Below, one piece after another: positions 1-9,015 of a stretch of 64,000 nt of DNA (positions are counted from its first letter, which is position 1; each line of letters starts with the position of its first letter). Under the pieces are notes generated by a model. The model did no database searches and was not told where the DNA came from. It was given only the letters and a program-made list of their open reading frames with translations. This stretch comes from JAPOXR01 sp965214695 (lineage in GTDB: Bacteria > Pseudomonadota > Alphaproteobacteria > Rhodobacterales > Rhodobacteraceae), in assembly GCA_965214695.1 (NCBI GenBank), contig OZ243967.1:3534001-3598000 (forward strand), read 5' to 3'. A program made the translations under genes and the position numbers.

Positions 1-1
1 G

Positions 2-658
2 ATCGAAAGGCTGTACCCGTACTCGGAATGGGCACGACGCGGCACCGTTATGGCAGCATATTCGTATGGCCTGGCCGAGGATTACGATGCAAGCAGGGCA
101 GCAGCCCAGCGCTTCCTGCACTCCTATCCGGGTGACGAGGAGGCGGCGTACGCCCAGTATCTGGTGGCGATGAGTTATTTCGAGCAGATCGACAAGCGTG
201 GCAGGGACCAGGCGATTACCGAGAATGCGACCCGGGAGCTGGAAACGCTGATCAAGGAATATGGCGACAGCGACTATGCGAGGACCGCGTCACTCAAATT
301 CGACCTCATGCACAACCATCGCGCCGCCAAGGAAATGGAGGTCGGTCGCTACTATCTGAAGGGCGGCCATTACGCCTCGGCAATCAACCGGTTCCAGACT
401 GTCATAACCGTCTATGAAACCACCTCCTTCGTCCCGGAGGCGCTGCACCGCATGGTCGAGGCCTACCTGTCACTCGGCCTTGTCGAGGAAGCCAGGGAGA
501 CCGCGGCCATTCTGGGCTACAACTACCAAGGGAATGAATGGTACGAAGATTCCCACCGGCTGTTTACCAGCCGGCAACTGGCGCCACCTTCGGCCGCCGA
601 GCGGGAGGGGCTGTTGCGCCAGTTCTACCGAAGAACCATCAAGGGCGAGTGGCTGTAA
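2..658 (+). CDS. bamD: BamD outer membrane assembly lipoprotein (5' end missing)
   Basis: BamD is a lipoprotein of the BAM complex that helps BamA insert beta-barrel proteins into the outer membrane. The frame is open from the window edge, and residues upstream of the first in-frame Met (IERLYPYSEWARRGTV) match the first TPR-like repeat typical of the family. Helical repeats such as HSYPGDEEAAYAQYLVAMSY and the mid-protein EYGDSDYARTASLKFDLM are diagnostic. The N-terminus with its signal peptide and lipobox cysteine lies outside the window, so 218 residues of a roughly 270-residue protein are seen. recN follows 21 bases downstream on the same strand, an arrangement I recall as common in Alphaproteobacteria. 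Confidence 0.93.
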   Translation: MERLYPYSEWARRGTVMAAYSYGLAEDYDASRAAAQRFLHSYPGDEEAAYAQYLVAMSYFEQIDKRGRDQAITENATRELETLIKEYGDSDYARTASLKFDLMHNHRAAKEMEVGRYYLKGGHYASAINRFQTVITVYETTSFVPEALHRMVEAYLSLGLVEEARETAAILGYNYQGNEWYEDSHRLFTSRQLAPPSAAEREGLLRQFYRRTIKGEWL

Positions 659-679
659 CGGAATCGAGGTCAGCCATTC

Positions 680-2332
680 ATGCTGTGCAGCCTGTCGGTC
701 CGTAATGTCCTGCTGATCAGGCATCTCGAGATCGAGTTCGGTGACGGCCTCAACGTGTTGACCGGCGAGACCGGTGCCGGGAAATCAATTCTGCTGGATT
801 CGCTCGGCTTTGTCCTTGGCAGCCCGTTGCAGCCAAACATGCACGCATCGGCGGCCGACCAATGCGAAGTCGCCGCCATTTTCGACATCTCCGCCAACCG
901 GGCAGCGCAAGCGGTACTCGACGAGATCGGAGTTCCGGCAGAGGACGAATTGCATCTTCGCCGGAACCTCCAGCCCTCGGGCCGGACCACGAGCTTCATC
1001 AATGATCGACGATGCAGCCTGTCGGCGCTGGGCAGGTTGGCAGAGGTGCTGGTCGAGATCCACGGGCAGGTCGATGACCGCGGCCTGTTGAATCCGGGTC
1101 GCCACCGGCAGCTGCTCGACCGGTTTGCCGGGCATGGGCATGCGCTGGGTGAGGTGAGGGACGGCTGGGCAGGCTGGCAGAAGACGCTGACGCGGTATCG
1201 GCAGGCACGGGAAAAGCAGGAGGCGGCAACACGCGAGCGGGAGTTCTGCGAGCACGCGATCGCCGAGTTGGACGAGATGGACCTGCAGGAAGGGGAGGAT
1301 GAGGAGCTGGACCGGCGCCGGACGGCGCTGAAACTGTTCCAGCGATACGAGGAGAGCATTGTCCGGGCCGAACAGGCCATCGGCAATTCCGGCGCCGAAG
1401 GGCATGTTGCCGAAGCCATTTCCTGGCTAGAACGGGCGGCCCCGATGAATGAGCCGCGGCTGCACGGCGCCGTCGAGGCGCTCGACCGCGCCATCGCCGA
1501 GCTCGCCGATGCCCGGCACGGCCTTGAACTCGTTCGCTCCGGCAATGACCGGGACCCGGGGGAAATCGAACGGATCGAGGAACGGCTGTTCGCAATCCGG
1601 GCGCTGGCCCGAAAGCACGCGGTCAGGCCGGACCAGTTGCAGGAGGTTGCCCGGAAGTTGGCGGCCAGCATGACGGATTTGGCGCAGCTGGACCAGGATG
1701 TCGGGATGCTGGACCGGCTCCATGACGAGCAGGCTCGATCCTACCGGGAGGCGGCCAGCAGGCTCTCGGAAGGACGGCACCGGGCGTCTGCCCGGCTGGA
1801 CCGGGCGATGAAGAAGGAGACCGGCCCGCTGAAACTGAAACATGCCGTGTTCAGGACCGTGGTGACCGAAGATCAGCAAGGACCGGACGGGATGGACCGG
1901 GTCGCCTTCACCGTGTCGACCGATCCGTCGCACCCGCCGGGTCCGATCGGCTCCATCGCGTCGGGTGGCGAGCTCTCCCGTTTCATGCTGGCATTGAAGG
2001 TCTGCCTGATGGCCGGAACCGACAGCATCTGTGCGATCTTCGACGAAATTGACCGGGGAATTGGTGGGCCGACGGCAAATGCGGTTGGACGCCGGCTCAG
2101 GTCACTGTCGGACCAGTCGCAGGTCCTGGTGGTGACCCATTCGCCGCAGGTGGCGGCCATGGGACACCATCACTGGCGAATTGAAAAGCGAAAGGCGGCT
2201 GGCGGCATGCGCACCACTGCCGCCCGGCTGGACGAGGCGGCAAGAACCGATGAAATTGCCCGCATGCTGTCGGGGGCGGCAATCACCGACGAAGCCCGCG
2301 CGGCCGCTGCATCACTGCTGCAAGCCGTATAG
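680..2332 (+). CDS. recN: DNA repair protein RecN
   Basis: RecN is an SMC-like ATPase acting in RecA-dependent double-strand break repair in the cytoplasm. The 550-residue protein has an N-terminal Walker A motif (GETGAGKS, residues 29-36), a central coiled-coil region rich in Glu, Arg and Leu, an ABC signature near residue 427 (SGGELSRF) and a Walker B near residue 450 (ICAIFDEID). The length is normal for the family. It follows bamD by 21 bases and probably shares its transcript. The gene ends just before the convergent pepP gene at 2359, leaving little room for a terminator. Confidence 0.96.
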   Translation: MLCSLSVRNVLLIRHLEIEFGDGLNVLTGETGAGKSILLDSLGFVLGSPLQPNMHASAADQCEVAAIFDISANRAAQAVLDEIGVPAEDELHLRRNLQPSGRTTSFINDRRCSLSALGRLAEVLVEIHGQVDDRGLLNPGRHRQLLDRFAGHGHALGEVRDGWAGWQKTLTRYRQAREKQEAATREREFCEHAIAELDEMDLQEGEDEELDRRRTALKLFQRYEESIVRAEQAIGNSGAEGHVAEAISWLERAAPMNEPRLHGAVEALDRAIAELADARHGLELVRSGNDRDPGEIERIEERLFAIRALARKHAVRPDQLQEVARKLAASMTDLAQLDQDVGMLDRLHDEQARSYREAASRLSEGRHRASARLDRAMKKETGPLKLKHAVFRTVVTEDQQGPDGMDRVAFTVSTDPSHPPGPIGSIASGGELSRFMLALKVCLMAGTDSICAIFDEIDRGIGGPTANAVGRRLRSLSDQSQVLVVTHSPQVAAMGHHHWRIEKRKAAGGMRTTAARLDEAARTDEIARMLSGAAITDEARAAAASLLQAV

Positions 2333-2358
2333 GCACTGGTCCCGTACCCGCCCTGCGG

Positions 2359-4188
2359 TCATCCTTGCTGGCCCCGGACCAGCTCCGGACCTGCCTTGAG
2401 CGGCGCGCAAGCCCAGGCGAGCCATTGCCGGGCGGCGGGTGAGCATCGCTCGCCAATCTCTGCCAAGGTCCGGCGGTGGTAGTCGTCGATCCAGTTGATT
2501 TCGTCGCCGGTCAGCAGCGCCCGGTCAACCAGTCGCCGGTCGATTGGCACCAATGTCAGGGTGGAGAAGGCCAGCATCGGTGCCAATGCCGGCCCGTGCT
2601 CCGGCTGCCATTCGGTGACACGGACCAGGTTTTCGATCCGGATTCCAAAATCGTCCTCGAGGTAGCAACCGGGCTCGATCGACAGGATCATTCCGGGCTC
2701 GAGCCGGGTCTCCGAGCGCGGCGACAGGCCTTGCGGTCCCTCGTGCACCTTCAGGCAATGCCCGACGCCGTGGCCGGTGCCATGGGCATAATCCAGGCCG
2801 GCCTGCCACAGGCTGTACCGTGCCAGGGCATCAAGATCCCGGCCGGCCCGTCCTGCCGGCCAGCGGGCCCGGCTGAGACAGATCAGCCCCTTGAGCACCC
2901 GGGTAAAACAGTCTCGATGCCGGTTGGATGGGCGACCAATGGCGATGGTGCGGGTCACATCCGTCGTGCCGTCGGGATACTGGCCGCCCGAATCGACCAG
3001 CAGCAAATCGCCATCCTTCAGGCTTCGATTGCTGTCTTCGGTGACCCGGTAGTGAATGATGGCACCATGGGCGCCACTGGCGGCAATGGTTTCGAAGCTG
3101 GTGTCCAGCAACTTGCCGGTATCCTGCCTGAAGCCGTTCACCGCGTCCGACACGTCGCTCTCGGTCAGGTCGGGACCGGATGCGTCGAGCCAGGACAGGA
3201 ATTCGGTCATCGCCGTCCCGTCCCGACTGTGGGCGTCGATCATGCCGGCGATTTCCACCGAATTCTTGATCGCCTTGGCATGGATGCACGGGTCGGGATG
3301 TTCGACGATCCGGCAGCCAGCGCAAGCCAGCTGCCCGAACACCAGTGCAGGAGCAGAGTCCGGATCCACCATTACCGCCCCGGCCAAGCCAGTCAGCGCA
3401 TCCTCGAACCGGTCCCGGTGAATAATTTCCAGATCGGGCGCCATCGCCTCCGGATACGCACGGGGAAGCTCGAGGAACAGCCGGATGGCGCCCCCGGCCT
3501 CCAGGATGGCGAATGCCAGCGGTACCGGGGTTCCCGGCAGGTCGGAGCCGCGGATGTTGAGCAGCCAGGCGATGCTGTCGGGTAGTGTCAGCACAACCGC
3601 ATCGGCTCCCGCCGCCGTCATGACCCGGGCAATCCTCCGGCGCTTGGACATGCTGTCTTCCCCGCAGTGGCGGACCGGCATGGGGTAGACGGGCGAGCGG
3701 GGCAGGCCCGGTCGATCCGGCCAGATGCGGTCAACCAGGTTTTTGGTGGAACGCAGCCGGATTCCGGCACAGGCGAGATCGCCGGCCAGGCGGTCAATTT
3801 CGGATTTGGTATGCAGCCAGGGATCATGTCCCAGGACGGTCTCCTCCGGGACGGCATCCCGGATCCATTCGGAGACATTGCCGCGGTCCAGCGATAGCTG
3901 CTCGAACAGTGCCGGATCGGCCTGCATGCGTGCCTGCAGGCGGTACCTGGAATCGACAAACAGCGCCGCCCGGTTGGCGGTCACGGCGCAAAGCCCGTTC
4001 GATCCCGTAAACCCGGTGAGCCAGGCCAGGCGCTCGGCGCCGGCTGGAACCGCTTCGCCCCGGTGCTCGTCCTGCCGCGGAACGAGAAATGCCGACAGGC
4101 CTTCGCTGGCCATCAGGCGGCGAAGGGCGTCAATCCTGGCCGGCACTTCGCCGTCTTCGCCAGCCGCATGCCAGTCCGCCCCGGTCAT
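2359..4188 (-). CDS. pepP: Xaa-Pro aminopeptidase (aminopeptidase P, M24B family)
   Basis: A cytoplasmic metallopeptidase predicted to remove an N-terminal residue that precedes proline. The 609-residue length fits the large three-domain aminopeptidase P form. Two creatinase-like N-terminal domains precede a C-terminal pita-bread domain. The metal ligands are recognisable: two Asp in VDSGGQYPDGTTDVTR (around residue 400), His in GTGHGVGHCLKVHEG (around 471), and Glu in SIEPGCY and IRIEN (around 503-515). Its start overlaps the 3' end of cobT by four bases (ATGA), so it is probably translated from the cobS-cobT transcript, although no functional link to cobalamin synthesis is known. Confidence 0.93.
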   Translation of the reverse strand: MTGADWHAAGEDGEVPARIDALRRLMASEGLSAFLVPRQDEHRGEAVPAGAERLAWLTGFTGSNGLCAVTANRAALFVDSRYRLQARMQADPALFEQLSLDRGNVSEWIRDAVPEETVLGHDPWLHTKSEIDRLAGDLACAGIRLRSTKNLVDRIWPDRPGLPRSPVYPMPVRHCGEDSMSKRRRIARVMTAAGADAVVLTLPDSIAWLLNIRGSDLPGTPVPLAFAILEAGGAIRLFLELPRAYPEAMAPDLEIIHRDRFEDALTGLAGAVMVDPDSAPALVFGQLACAGCRIVEHPDPCIHAKAIKNSVEIAGMIDAHSRDGTAMTEFLSWLDASGPDLTESDVSDAVNGFRQDTGKLLDTSFETIAASGAHGAIIHYRVTEDSNRSLKDGDLLLVDSGGQYPDGTTDVTRTIAIGRPSNRHRDCFTRVLKGLICLSRARWPAGRAGRDLDALARYSLWQAGLDYAHGTGHGVGHCLKVHEGPQGLSPRSETRLEPGMILSIEPGCYLEDDFGIRIENLVRVTEWQPEHGPALAPMLAFSTLTLVPIDRRLVDRALLTGDEINWIDDYHRRTLAEIGERCSPAARQWLAWACAPLKAGPELVRGQQG

Positions 4189-6053
4189 CCGGTTCCGGCA
4201 GCCGTCCGGACCGCCCGTTGCGGCCTCGCCTCGAACAGTTCGGCCAACTGTTCGGTCATTGCACCGGCCAGCTGTTCCACATCGGCGATGGTCACCGCCC
4301 GACGATAATACGTCGTCACGTCATGTCCGATCCCGATGGCGATCAGCTCGACCTGCCGGCGTTTGCCGACCATCTCGATGACGTCCCGGAGATGGCGCTC
4401 CAGAAAATTCGAGGAGTTCACGCTGAGAGTCGAATCATCGACCGGCGCACCATCGGATATCACCATGAGAATCTTCCGGGACTCGATTCGCGTGGACAGC
4501 CGGCGATGGGCCCATTCGAGCGCCTCGCCATCGATGTTTTCCTTGAGCAGCCCCTCTTTCATCATCAGGCCGAGATTGGTCCGGGACCGGCGCCATGGCA
4601 AATCGGCGCTCTTGTAGATGATGTGCCGCAGATCGTTGAGACGCCCGGGGGTGGGCGGACGTCCGTTTGCCACCCATTTTCCGCGGCTCTCCCCGCCCTT
4701 CCAGGCGCGGGTGGTGAAACCGAGAATCTCGACCTTCACCTGGCACCGCTCGAGTGTGCGGGCAAGGATATCGGCGCTGATTGCGGCGATCGAGATTGGC
4801 CGACCGCGCATCGAGCCGGAATTGTCGAGCAACAGCGAGACAACGGTGTCGCGGAATTTCATGTCCCGTTCGACCTTGAAGGACAGGGGGGTGGTGGGGT
4901 TGGTGACCACCCGCGCCAGCCTGCCGGCATCGAGCAGCCCTTCTTCCTGGTCGAATTCCCAGTACCGGTTCTGCTGGGCCAGCAACCGGCGTTGCAACTT
5001 GTTGGCGAGGCGGCCGACCGTGCCCTTGAAGGGTTCGAGCTGCTGGTCCAGGTTTCCCCGCAGGCGCTCCAGCTCCTCCGGCTCCGCCAAATCCTCGGCC
5101 TTGATTTCCTCGTCGAACTCGATGGTGAAGACCCGGTAGTCGGGGTCGGCTTCCGAGTATCCCCTGGGCAGCATTTCCGGCGGCGGATCAGTATCGGGAG
5201 AGTCGTGTTCTTCGGATGCCGCGGCATCATCCTGCTCACCTTCAAGCGGTTGGCGGTCATCCTGCTCGCCATCCTCGAGCAGGCTGTCATCGAATTGCTG
5301 TTCTTCCTCGCCGGTCGACTCATCATTCGACTCGCTGTCAAGCTGGTCGTCGCTCGACTCCTCGGCGCTGTCCTGATCATCGACATCGGAGTCGGAGTCG
5401 GGATCGTCGCCGAGTTGGTCGGCATAGCCGAGATCGCTGATCAACTGGCGGGCGAAGCGGGCAAACTCGGTCTGGTCGTTCAGGACCTCCTCGAGCAATC
5501 CGAGGGTCTCGCCGGCCTTGTTCTGCAATTCCTCCTCGAACAGACCGAAGATCCTTTTCGGAATCGTGGGAAGCTCCCGTCCGGTGACCAGGTGGCGGAC
5601 TGCATAAGCCAGCGCGTCGGCCAGTTCGACATCCGACCGCCCTGAATCGGCCCGGTATCCCTTGGCTGCGGCCCGGTGGGACAGCATGACGTCGATATTG
5701 GCCGCCGATCCCGGCATGCGAATCGCGCCCATCGCTTCGCATCGTGCCGATTCCATCGCCTCGTACATGTCCCGCGCCGCCTCGCCGGCCGGCATGTATT
5801 TTCGGTGCGTCGCCGCGTCATGGTGCTTCTTGCGTAGTGCCAGGCTGTCGGCAATCCCGCGGGCGACGACGACATCGTGAGATGTTGTCCGAGGCCCCAG
5901 GAGGGGCAGCCTGATCACGTTGTCGGTGATCCCCGGTGGGTCGGCCGAAAAGCGGATTTCCAGCTCGGCCTCTTCCGCTATCGAACGCGTGGTCTCGGCA
6001 AGTGCCTTCCTGAGAGAGGGGATATCGTCAAAGTTGATTCTGGTCACGGCCAT
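4185..6053 (-). CDS. cobT: Cobaltochelatase subunit CobT
   Basis: CobT is the VWA-domain subunit of the aerobic cobaltochelatase CobNST, which inserts Co2+ into hydrogenobyrinic acid a,c-diamide using ATP. The 622-residue protein has an N-terminal helical domain, a strongly acidic Asp/Glu/Ser-rich linker (about residues 210-290) and a C-terminal VWA domain with a MIDAS motif (DNSGSMRG, near residue 407). The organisation parallels the magnesium chelatase subunit BchD. cobS lies directly upstream (15-base gap) and pepP overlaps downstream. The large catalytic subunit CobN is not in the window. Confidence 0.95.
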   Translation of the reverse strand: MAVTRINFDDIPSLRKALAETTRSIAEEAELEIRFSADPPGITDNVIRLPLLGPRTTSHDVVVARGIADSLALRKKHHDAATHRKYMPAGEAARDMYEAMESARCEAMGAIRMPGSAANIDVMLSHRAAAKGYRADSGRSDVELADALAYAVRHLVTGRELPTIPKRIFGLFEEELQNKAGETLGLLEEVLNDQTEFARFARQLISDLGYADQLGDDPDSDSDVDDQDSAEESSDDQLDSESNDESTGEEEQQFDDSLLEDGEQDDRQPLEGEQDDAAASEEHDSPDTDPPPEMLPRGYSEADPDYRVFTIEFDEEIKAEDLAEPEELERLRGNLDQQLEPFKGTVGRLANKLQRRLLAQQNRYWEFDQEEGLLDAGRLARVVTNPTTPLSFKVERDMKFRDTVVSLLLDNSGSMRGRPISIAAISADILARTLERCQVKVEILGFTTRAWKGGESRGKWVANGRPPTPGRLNDLRHIIYKSADLPWRRSRTNLGLMMKEGLLKENIDGEALEWAHRRLSTRIESRKILMVISDGAPVDDSTLSVNSSNFLERHLRDVIEMVGKRRQVELIAIGIGHDVTTYYRRAVTIADVEQLAGAMTEQLAELFEARPQRAVRTAAGTG

Positions 6054-6068
6054 CCGCTCCGGCGGCGG

Positions 6069-7088
6069 TCACTGCCCCGACTTCCGAACCGCCGGAAACG
6101 AGTCGAGCGTGCCGGCAGTCCAGGCTGCCTCCGGCAGTTCCTCGTCGAAGCAGCGTTGGTAGAATTCGGCAACCGTCGGCCGTTCAAGCTCGTCGCACTT
6201 GTTGAGAAAGCTGACCCGGAAGGCGAAACCGAGATTGCGGAAAATCTCGGCATTCTGTGCCCATGCGATGACCGTTCGCGGACTCATGACCGTTGACAGA
6301 TCGCCATTCATGAAGGCCGAGCGGGTCAGGCCGGCAACCGTGACCATGGCACCGATGATCTCTCTGCCCTGTTTGGTGTTGTAATTCGGCGCCTTGGAAA
6401 GGACGATCTGGGTCTCGGCGTCATGCGAGAGATAGTTCAGGGTGACAACCAGCGACCATCGATCCATCTGGCCCTGGTTGATTTGCTGCGTGCCGTGATA
6501 TAGCCCGGTGGTATCGCCGAGGCCGACGGTATTGGTGGTCGAGAAGATTCGAAAATGCCTGTGGGGAACGATGATCTCGTTCTGGTCGAGCAAGGTAAGC
6601 TTGCCCTCGGTCTCCAGGATTCGCTGGATCACGAACATGACGTCGGCCCGGCCGGCATCGTATTCGTCAAATACCAGGGCAACGCAGTTTCGCAGCGACC
6701 AGGGAAGGATTCCTTCCTGGAATTCCGTGACTTGCTTGCCGTCCCGCAGCTTGATGGCATCCTTGCCGATCAAATCGATCCTGGAGATATGGCTGTCCAG
6801 GTTGACCCGGACACATGGCCAGTTCAGCCGGGCGGCGACCTGTTCGATATGGGTCGACTTCCCGGTTCCGTGATAACCCTGGATCATCACCCGCCGATTG
6901 TGCGAGAACCCGGCAAGGATTGCCAGCGTCGTGTCAGGATCGAACTTGTAGGTCGGGTCAATATCCGGAACCCGGTCCGAAGGCTCCTCGAATCCCATCA
7001 CGTCCTGGTCGGAATTGATGCCGAATGTTTCCCGGATTGATATCCGCCTTGTCGGATCAACCACCAGTTTCAAATCTGACCCATCCAT
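6069..7088 (-). CDS. cobS: Cobaltochelatase AAA+ subunit CobS
   Basis: CobS is the AAA+ ATPase subunit that, with CobT, drives cobalt insertion by CobN. The 339-residue protein carries Walker A GYHGTGKST (residues 71-79) and Walker B VALVFDEYD (136-144), followed by sensor and arginine-finger regions. It is the first gene of the cobS-cobT-pepP group. In many alphaproteobacteria cobS sits next to a J-domain protein gene and bolA. Here those genes are present but separated from cobS by an AlbA_2-type gene, which suggests an insertion into an otherwise conserved block. Confidence 0.95.
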   Translation of the reverse strand: MDGSDLKLVVDPTRRISIRETFGINSDQDVMGFEEPSDRVPDIDPTYKFDPDTTLAILAGFSHNRRVMIQGYHGTGKSTHIEQVAARLNWPCVRVNLDSHISRIDLIGKDAIKLRDGKQVTEFQEGILPWSLRNCVALVFDEYDAGRADVMFVIQRILETEGKLTLLDQNEIIVPHRHFRIFSTTNTVGLGDTTGLYHGTQQINQGQMDRWSLVVTLNYLSHDAETQIVLSKAPNYNTKQGREIIGAMVTVAGLTRSAFMNGDLSTVMSPRTVIAWAQNAEIFRNLGFAFRVSFLNKCDELERPTVAEFYQRCFDEELPEAAWTAGTLDSFPAVRKSGQ

Positions 7089-7423
7089 ATCGGCCCGACC
7101 TTCATTCTGCCTGACTGCATGAAGATTCGCTTAGTGAAGCAATTGCAACCGCCGCGCAAGATTGAACCCCGGACGCTGGCACACCCCACAACCGCGGCCC
7201 GAACCGAGGAACACAGGCGTTGTTCCAGGACCTCATCATGCATCGCCATGACCGTGAACAAGCCCAATTCCCGGCCTGGAGCTGGAACAGGCATGTTGAA
7301 ATCCCGCTGTCGAGGTGCAATGATAATCGCCGTGTGGAGCTACTCCGGGTTGTTCGAAGGAACGAGGACCAATCTTCCACCACCGATGTCAATGATAACC
7401 CAACCGGATTGACCTGACTCAAT
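7089..7423. other. Intergenic region between divergent cobS and AlbA_2 gene
   Basis: No convincing gene is present. The stretch must hold promoters for cobS on the minus strand and the AlbA_2-family gene on the plus strand. I found no clear B12 riboswitch box or strong sigma-70 consensus. The first 15-20 bases upstream of cobS are relatively AT-rich. Short ORFs here have no recognisable content. Confidence 0.5.
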
Positions 7424-7488
7424 GGAAGGAGGCTCCCGTCATGAACGTCAACCTCGGGCCAATCTTTCTGGCAGGTTCCCTTACGTGA
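7424..7488 (+). promoter_or_regulatory. Strong Shine-Dalgarno plus 15-codon upstream ORF overlapping the AlbA_2 start
   Basis: A near-ideal ribosome site (GGAAGGAGG, 7424-7432) sits eight bases before ATG at 7441. That ATG opens a 15-codon frame (MNVNLGPIFLAGSLT) ending in TGA at 7486-7488. The stop overlaps a GTG at 7485, which is the start predicted for the AlbA_2 protein by its expected N-terminus, in a GTGA overlap. This looks like translational coupling or a leader peptide: ribosomes load on the short frame and restart on the main one. That the peptide is made is an inference. Confidence 0.6.
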
Positions 7489-8879
7489 CGCGCGACCAAC
7501 TGGAAGAATTGACGGCGGTCGGCGAGTCCGAAATCCTGGAACTCAAGACCACAACCGGAACGCGCCGGGAAGCCGCCGCGACCGTGTGCGCCATGCTTAA
7601 CCAGCGCGGCGGACAAGTACTGTTCGGGGTTACACCGGAGGGACTGGTTGTGGGTCAGCGTGTGAGTGAACGGACGGTGGAGGAGTTGAGCGCTGAAATT
7701 CAGAGGATAGAGCCTGGCGCCACTGCGGAAATCGAGCGGATTCCCGTGACGGGAGATCTGGAGGTGATTGCGGTTCTGGTCAGCCCGGGCGGATTGCCGC
7801 CGTACCGGTACCGCGGCACACCCTACCTTCGTATTGGCAATACGACACGATCCATGGATAACGAGGAGTATAACCGCATGCTCTTCGAGCGAATGCACAG
7901 CGAGCGACGTTGGGAGAATCGGCCGGCCGACGGGTGGACGCTGAATGACCTGGACCTGGCGGAGATTCGCAACACCGTTGCAGAGGCGGTTCGTGTCGGC
8001 CGGCTGAATGAACCTGGTGGCAGAGATCCAGAGGATTTGTTGCGAGGTTTGGGTCTGCTCCGTGACGGTGTCCTCACTCGAGCGGCGGCAGTGCTGTTCG
8101 GGAGCAGGGAGCGACTGGAATATGAAATGCCGCAGTGCCTTCTCCGTGTCGCGCGTTTTCGGGGACTTGATCGCTCGGAATTTCTCGACAACCGGCAATT
8201 TAACGGCAACGCTTTTTCCCTGCTTGGGAGCGCTGTGCGATTTCTGCGTGACACGCTCCCCGTAGTCAGTCGTTTCGAATCGGGCCGTGTGACACGCATT
8301 GATGAGTCGTTGTATCCTCCCCTGGCCACCAGAGAGGCGCTGGCAAACGCGTTCTGTCACCGCGACTATGGGACCGGCGGCGGGTCTGTTGGACTCGCAG
8401 TTTACGATGACAGGCTGGAAGTAACCTCAACCGGCCCGCTGCGCTTCGGGCTGACTCCGGAGGATCTCTTCGGGCCGCATGAATCACGGCCCTGGAATCC
8501 ACTCATAGCGCGCACATTCTTCAGGCGCGGCCTCATCGAAGAGTGGGGACGGGGAACGATTACGATGACAGATCTGGCAACCGCGGCGGGGTTGCCTCGC
8601 CCCGAGATTGAGGAACGCAGCGGCTGCGTGACGGTGCGCTTTCGGCGTTCCGATCACATGGCGCCTCAAATTGACCAGGATGATCTCACGGAACAACAGA
8701 TGAGAATCATGACGCTTCTTCGTCGTTCGGACGGCGCCTTGGCGCTTCGGGATATTCGCACTTCCCTGGGGTTGCAGGCGAACGACAGGCGATGCCGGGA
8801 AGATCTTTCCGTTCTCAAGGCGAAGGGATTGGTGGATACCATCGGGTTTGGTCGAGGAGCGCGCTGGAAGCCATTGTAA
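7485..8879 (+). CDS. Schlafen AlbA_2 domain ATP-binding protein with C-terminal winged helix
   Basis: A 464-residue protein of the AlbA_2 (Schlafen-type)/HATPase group often annotated as ATP-dependent DNA-binding regulator. The N-terminus has the hallmark GESEILELK (residues 13-21), then REAAATVCAMLNQRGGQVLFGV. The middle and C-terminal part resembles an HATPase_c_4 fold (REALANAFCHRDY, then GRGTITM), and the last ~60 residues look like a winged helix. The GTG start is preferred because family members begin with MTR(D/E)QL; the ATG at 7422 lies upstream of and overlaps the Shine-Dalgarno. Codon choice looks less GC-biased than in neighbours. It separates cobS from the J-domain gene, which suggests acquisition. 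Its biological role is unknown. Confidence 0.85.
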   Translation: MTRDQLEELTAVGESEILELKTTTGTRREAAATVCAMLNQRGGQVLFGVTPEGLVVGQRVSERTVEELSAEIQRIEPGATAEIERIPVTGDLEVIAVLVSPGGLPPYRYRGTPYLRIGNTTRSMDNEEYNRMLFERMHSERRWENRPADGWTLNDLDLAEIRNTVAEAVRVGRLNEPGGRDPEDLLRGLGLLRDGVLTRAAAVLFGSRERLEYEMPQCLLRVARFRGLDRSEFLDNRQFNGNAFSLLGSAVRFLRDTLPVVSRFESGRVTRIDESLYPPLATREALANAFCHRDYGTGGGSVGLAVYDDRLEVTSTGPLRFGLTPEDLFGPHESRPWNPLIARTFFRRGLIEEWGRGTITMTDLATAAGLPRPEIEERSGCVTVRFRRSDHMAPQIDQDDLTEQQMRIMTLLRRSDGALALRDIRTSLGLQANDRRCREDLSVLKAKGLVDTIGFGRGARWKPL

Positions 8880-8890
8880 AACAAGGAGAT

Positions 8891-8930
8891 GGCTCTTTCT
8901 GGCTCTTTCTGGCTCTTTCTGGCTCTTTCT
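8891..8930. repeat. Four perfect tandem copies of a 10-bp unit
   Basis: The unit GGCTCTTTCT is repeated four times without mismatch, with a partial fifth GG at 8931. It begins about 12 bases after the AlbA_2 stop codon. Ten bases is close to one helical turn, so each copy presents the same face of the DNA. It may be a slippage-prone microsatellite or an array of protein-binding sites. Confidence 0.95.
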
Positions 8931-9015
8931 GGCCAATTAACAGATCCATGGTCCGCGAGCCGCAGCGGGAGTCGTTGTTCTGAAAGCGGATCCGTAGTTG
9001 CCAGAATGACCGGAA

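Noticed and set aside
4089..5645. 518-residue open frame on the plus strand
   Set aside because: It runs antisense to pepP and cobT, which have full family signatures. Its repetitive hydrophobic composition is a mirror of the acidic CobT linker.
7089..7423. Cobalamin riboswitch upstream of cobS
   Set aside because: No B12-box-like sequence or matching stem arrangement could be found.
7422..7484. ATG at 7422 as the start of the AlbA_2 gene
   Set aside because: It overlaps the Shine-Dalgarno itself and adds residues not seen in the family; GTG at 7485 fits better.
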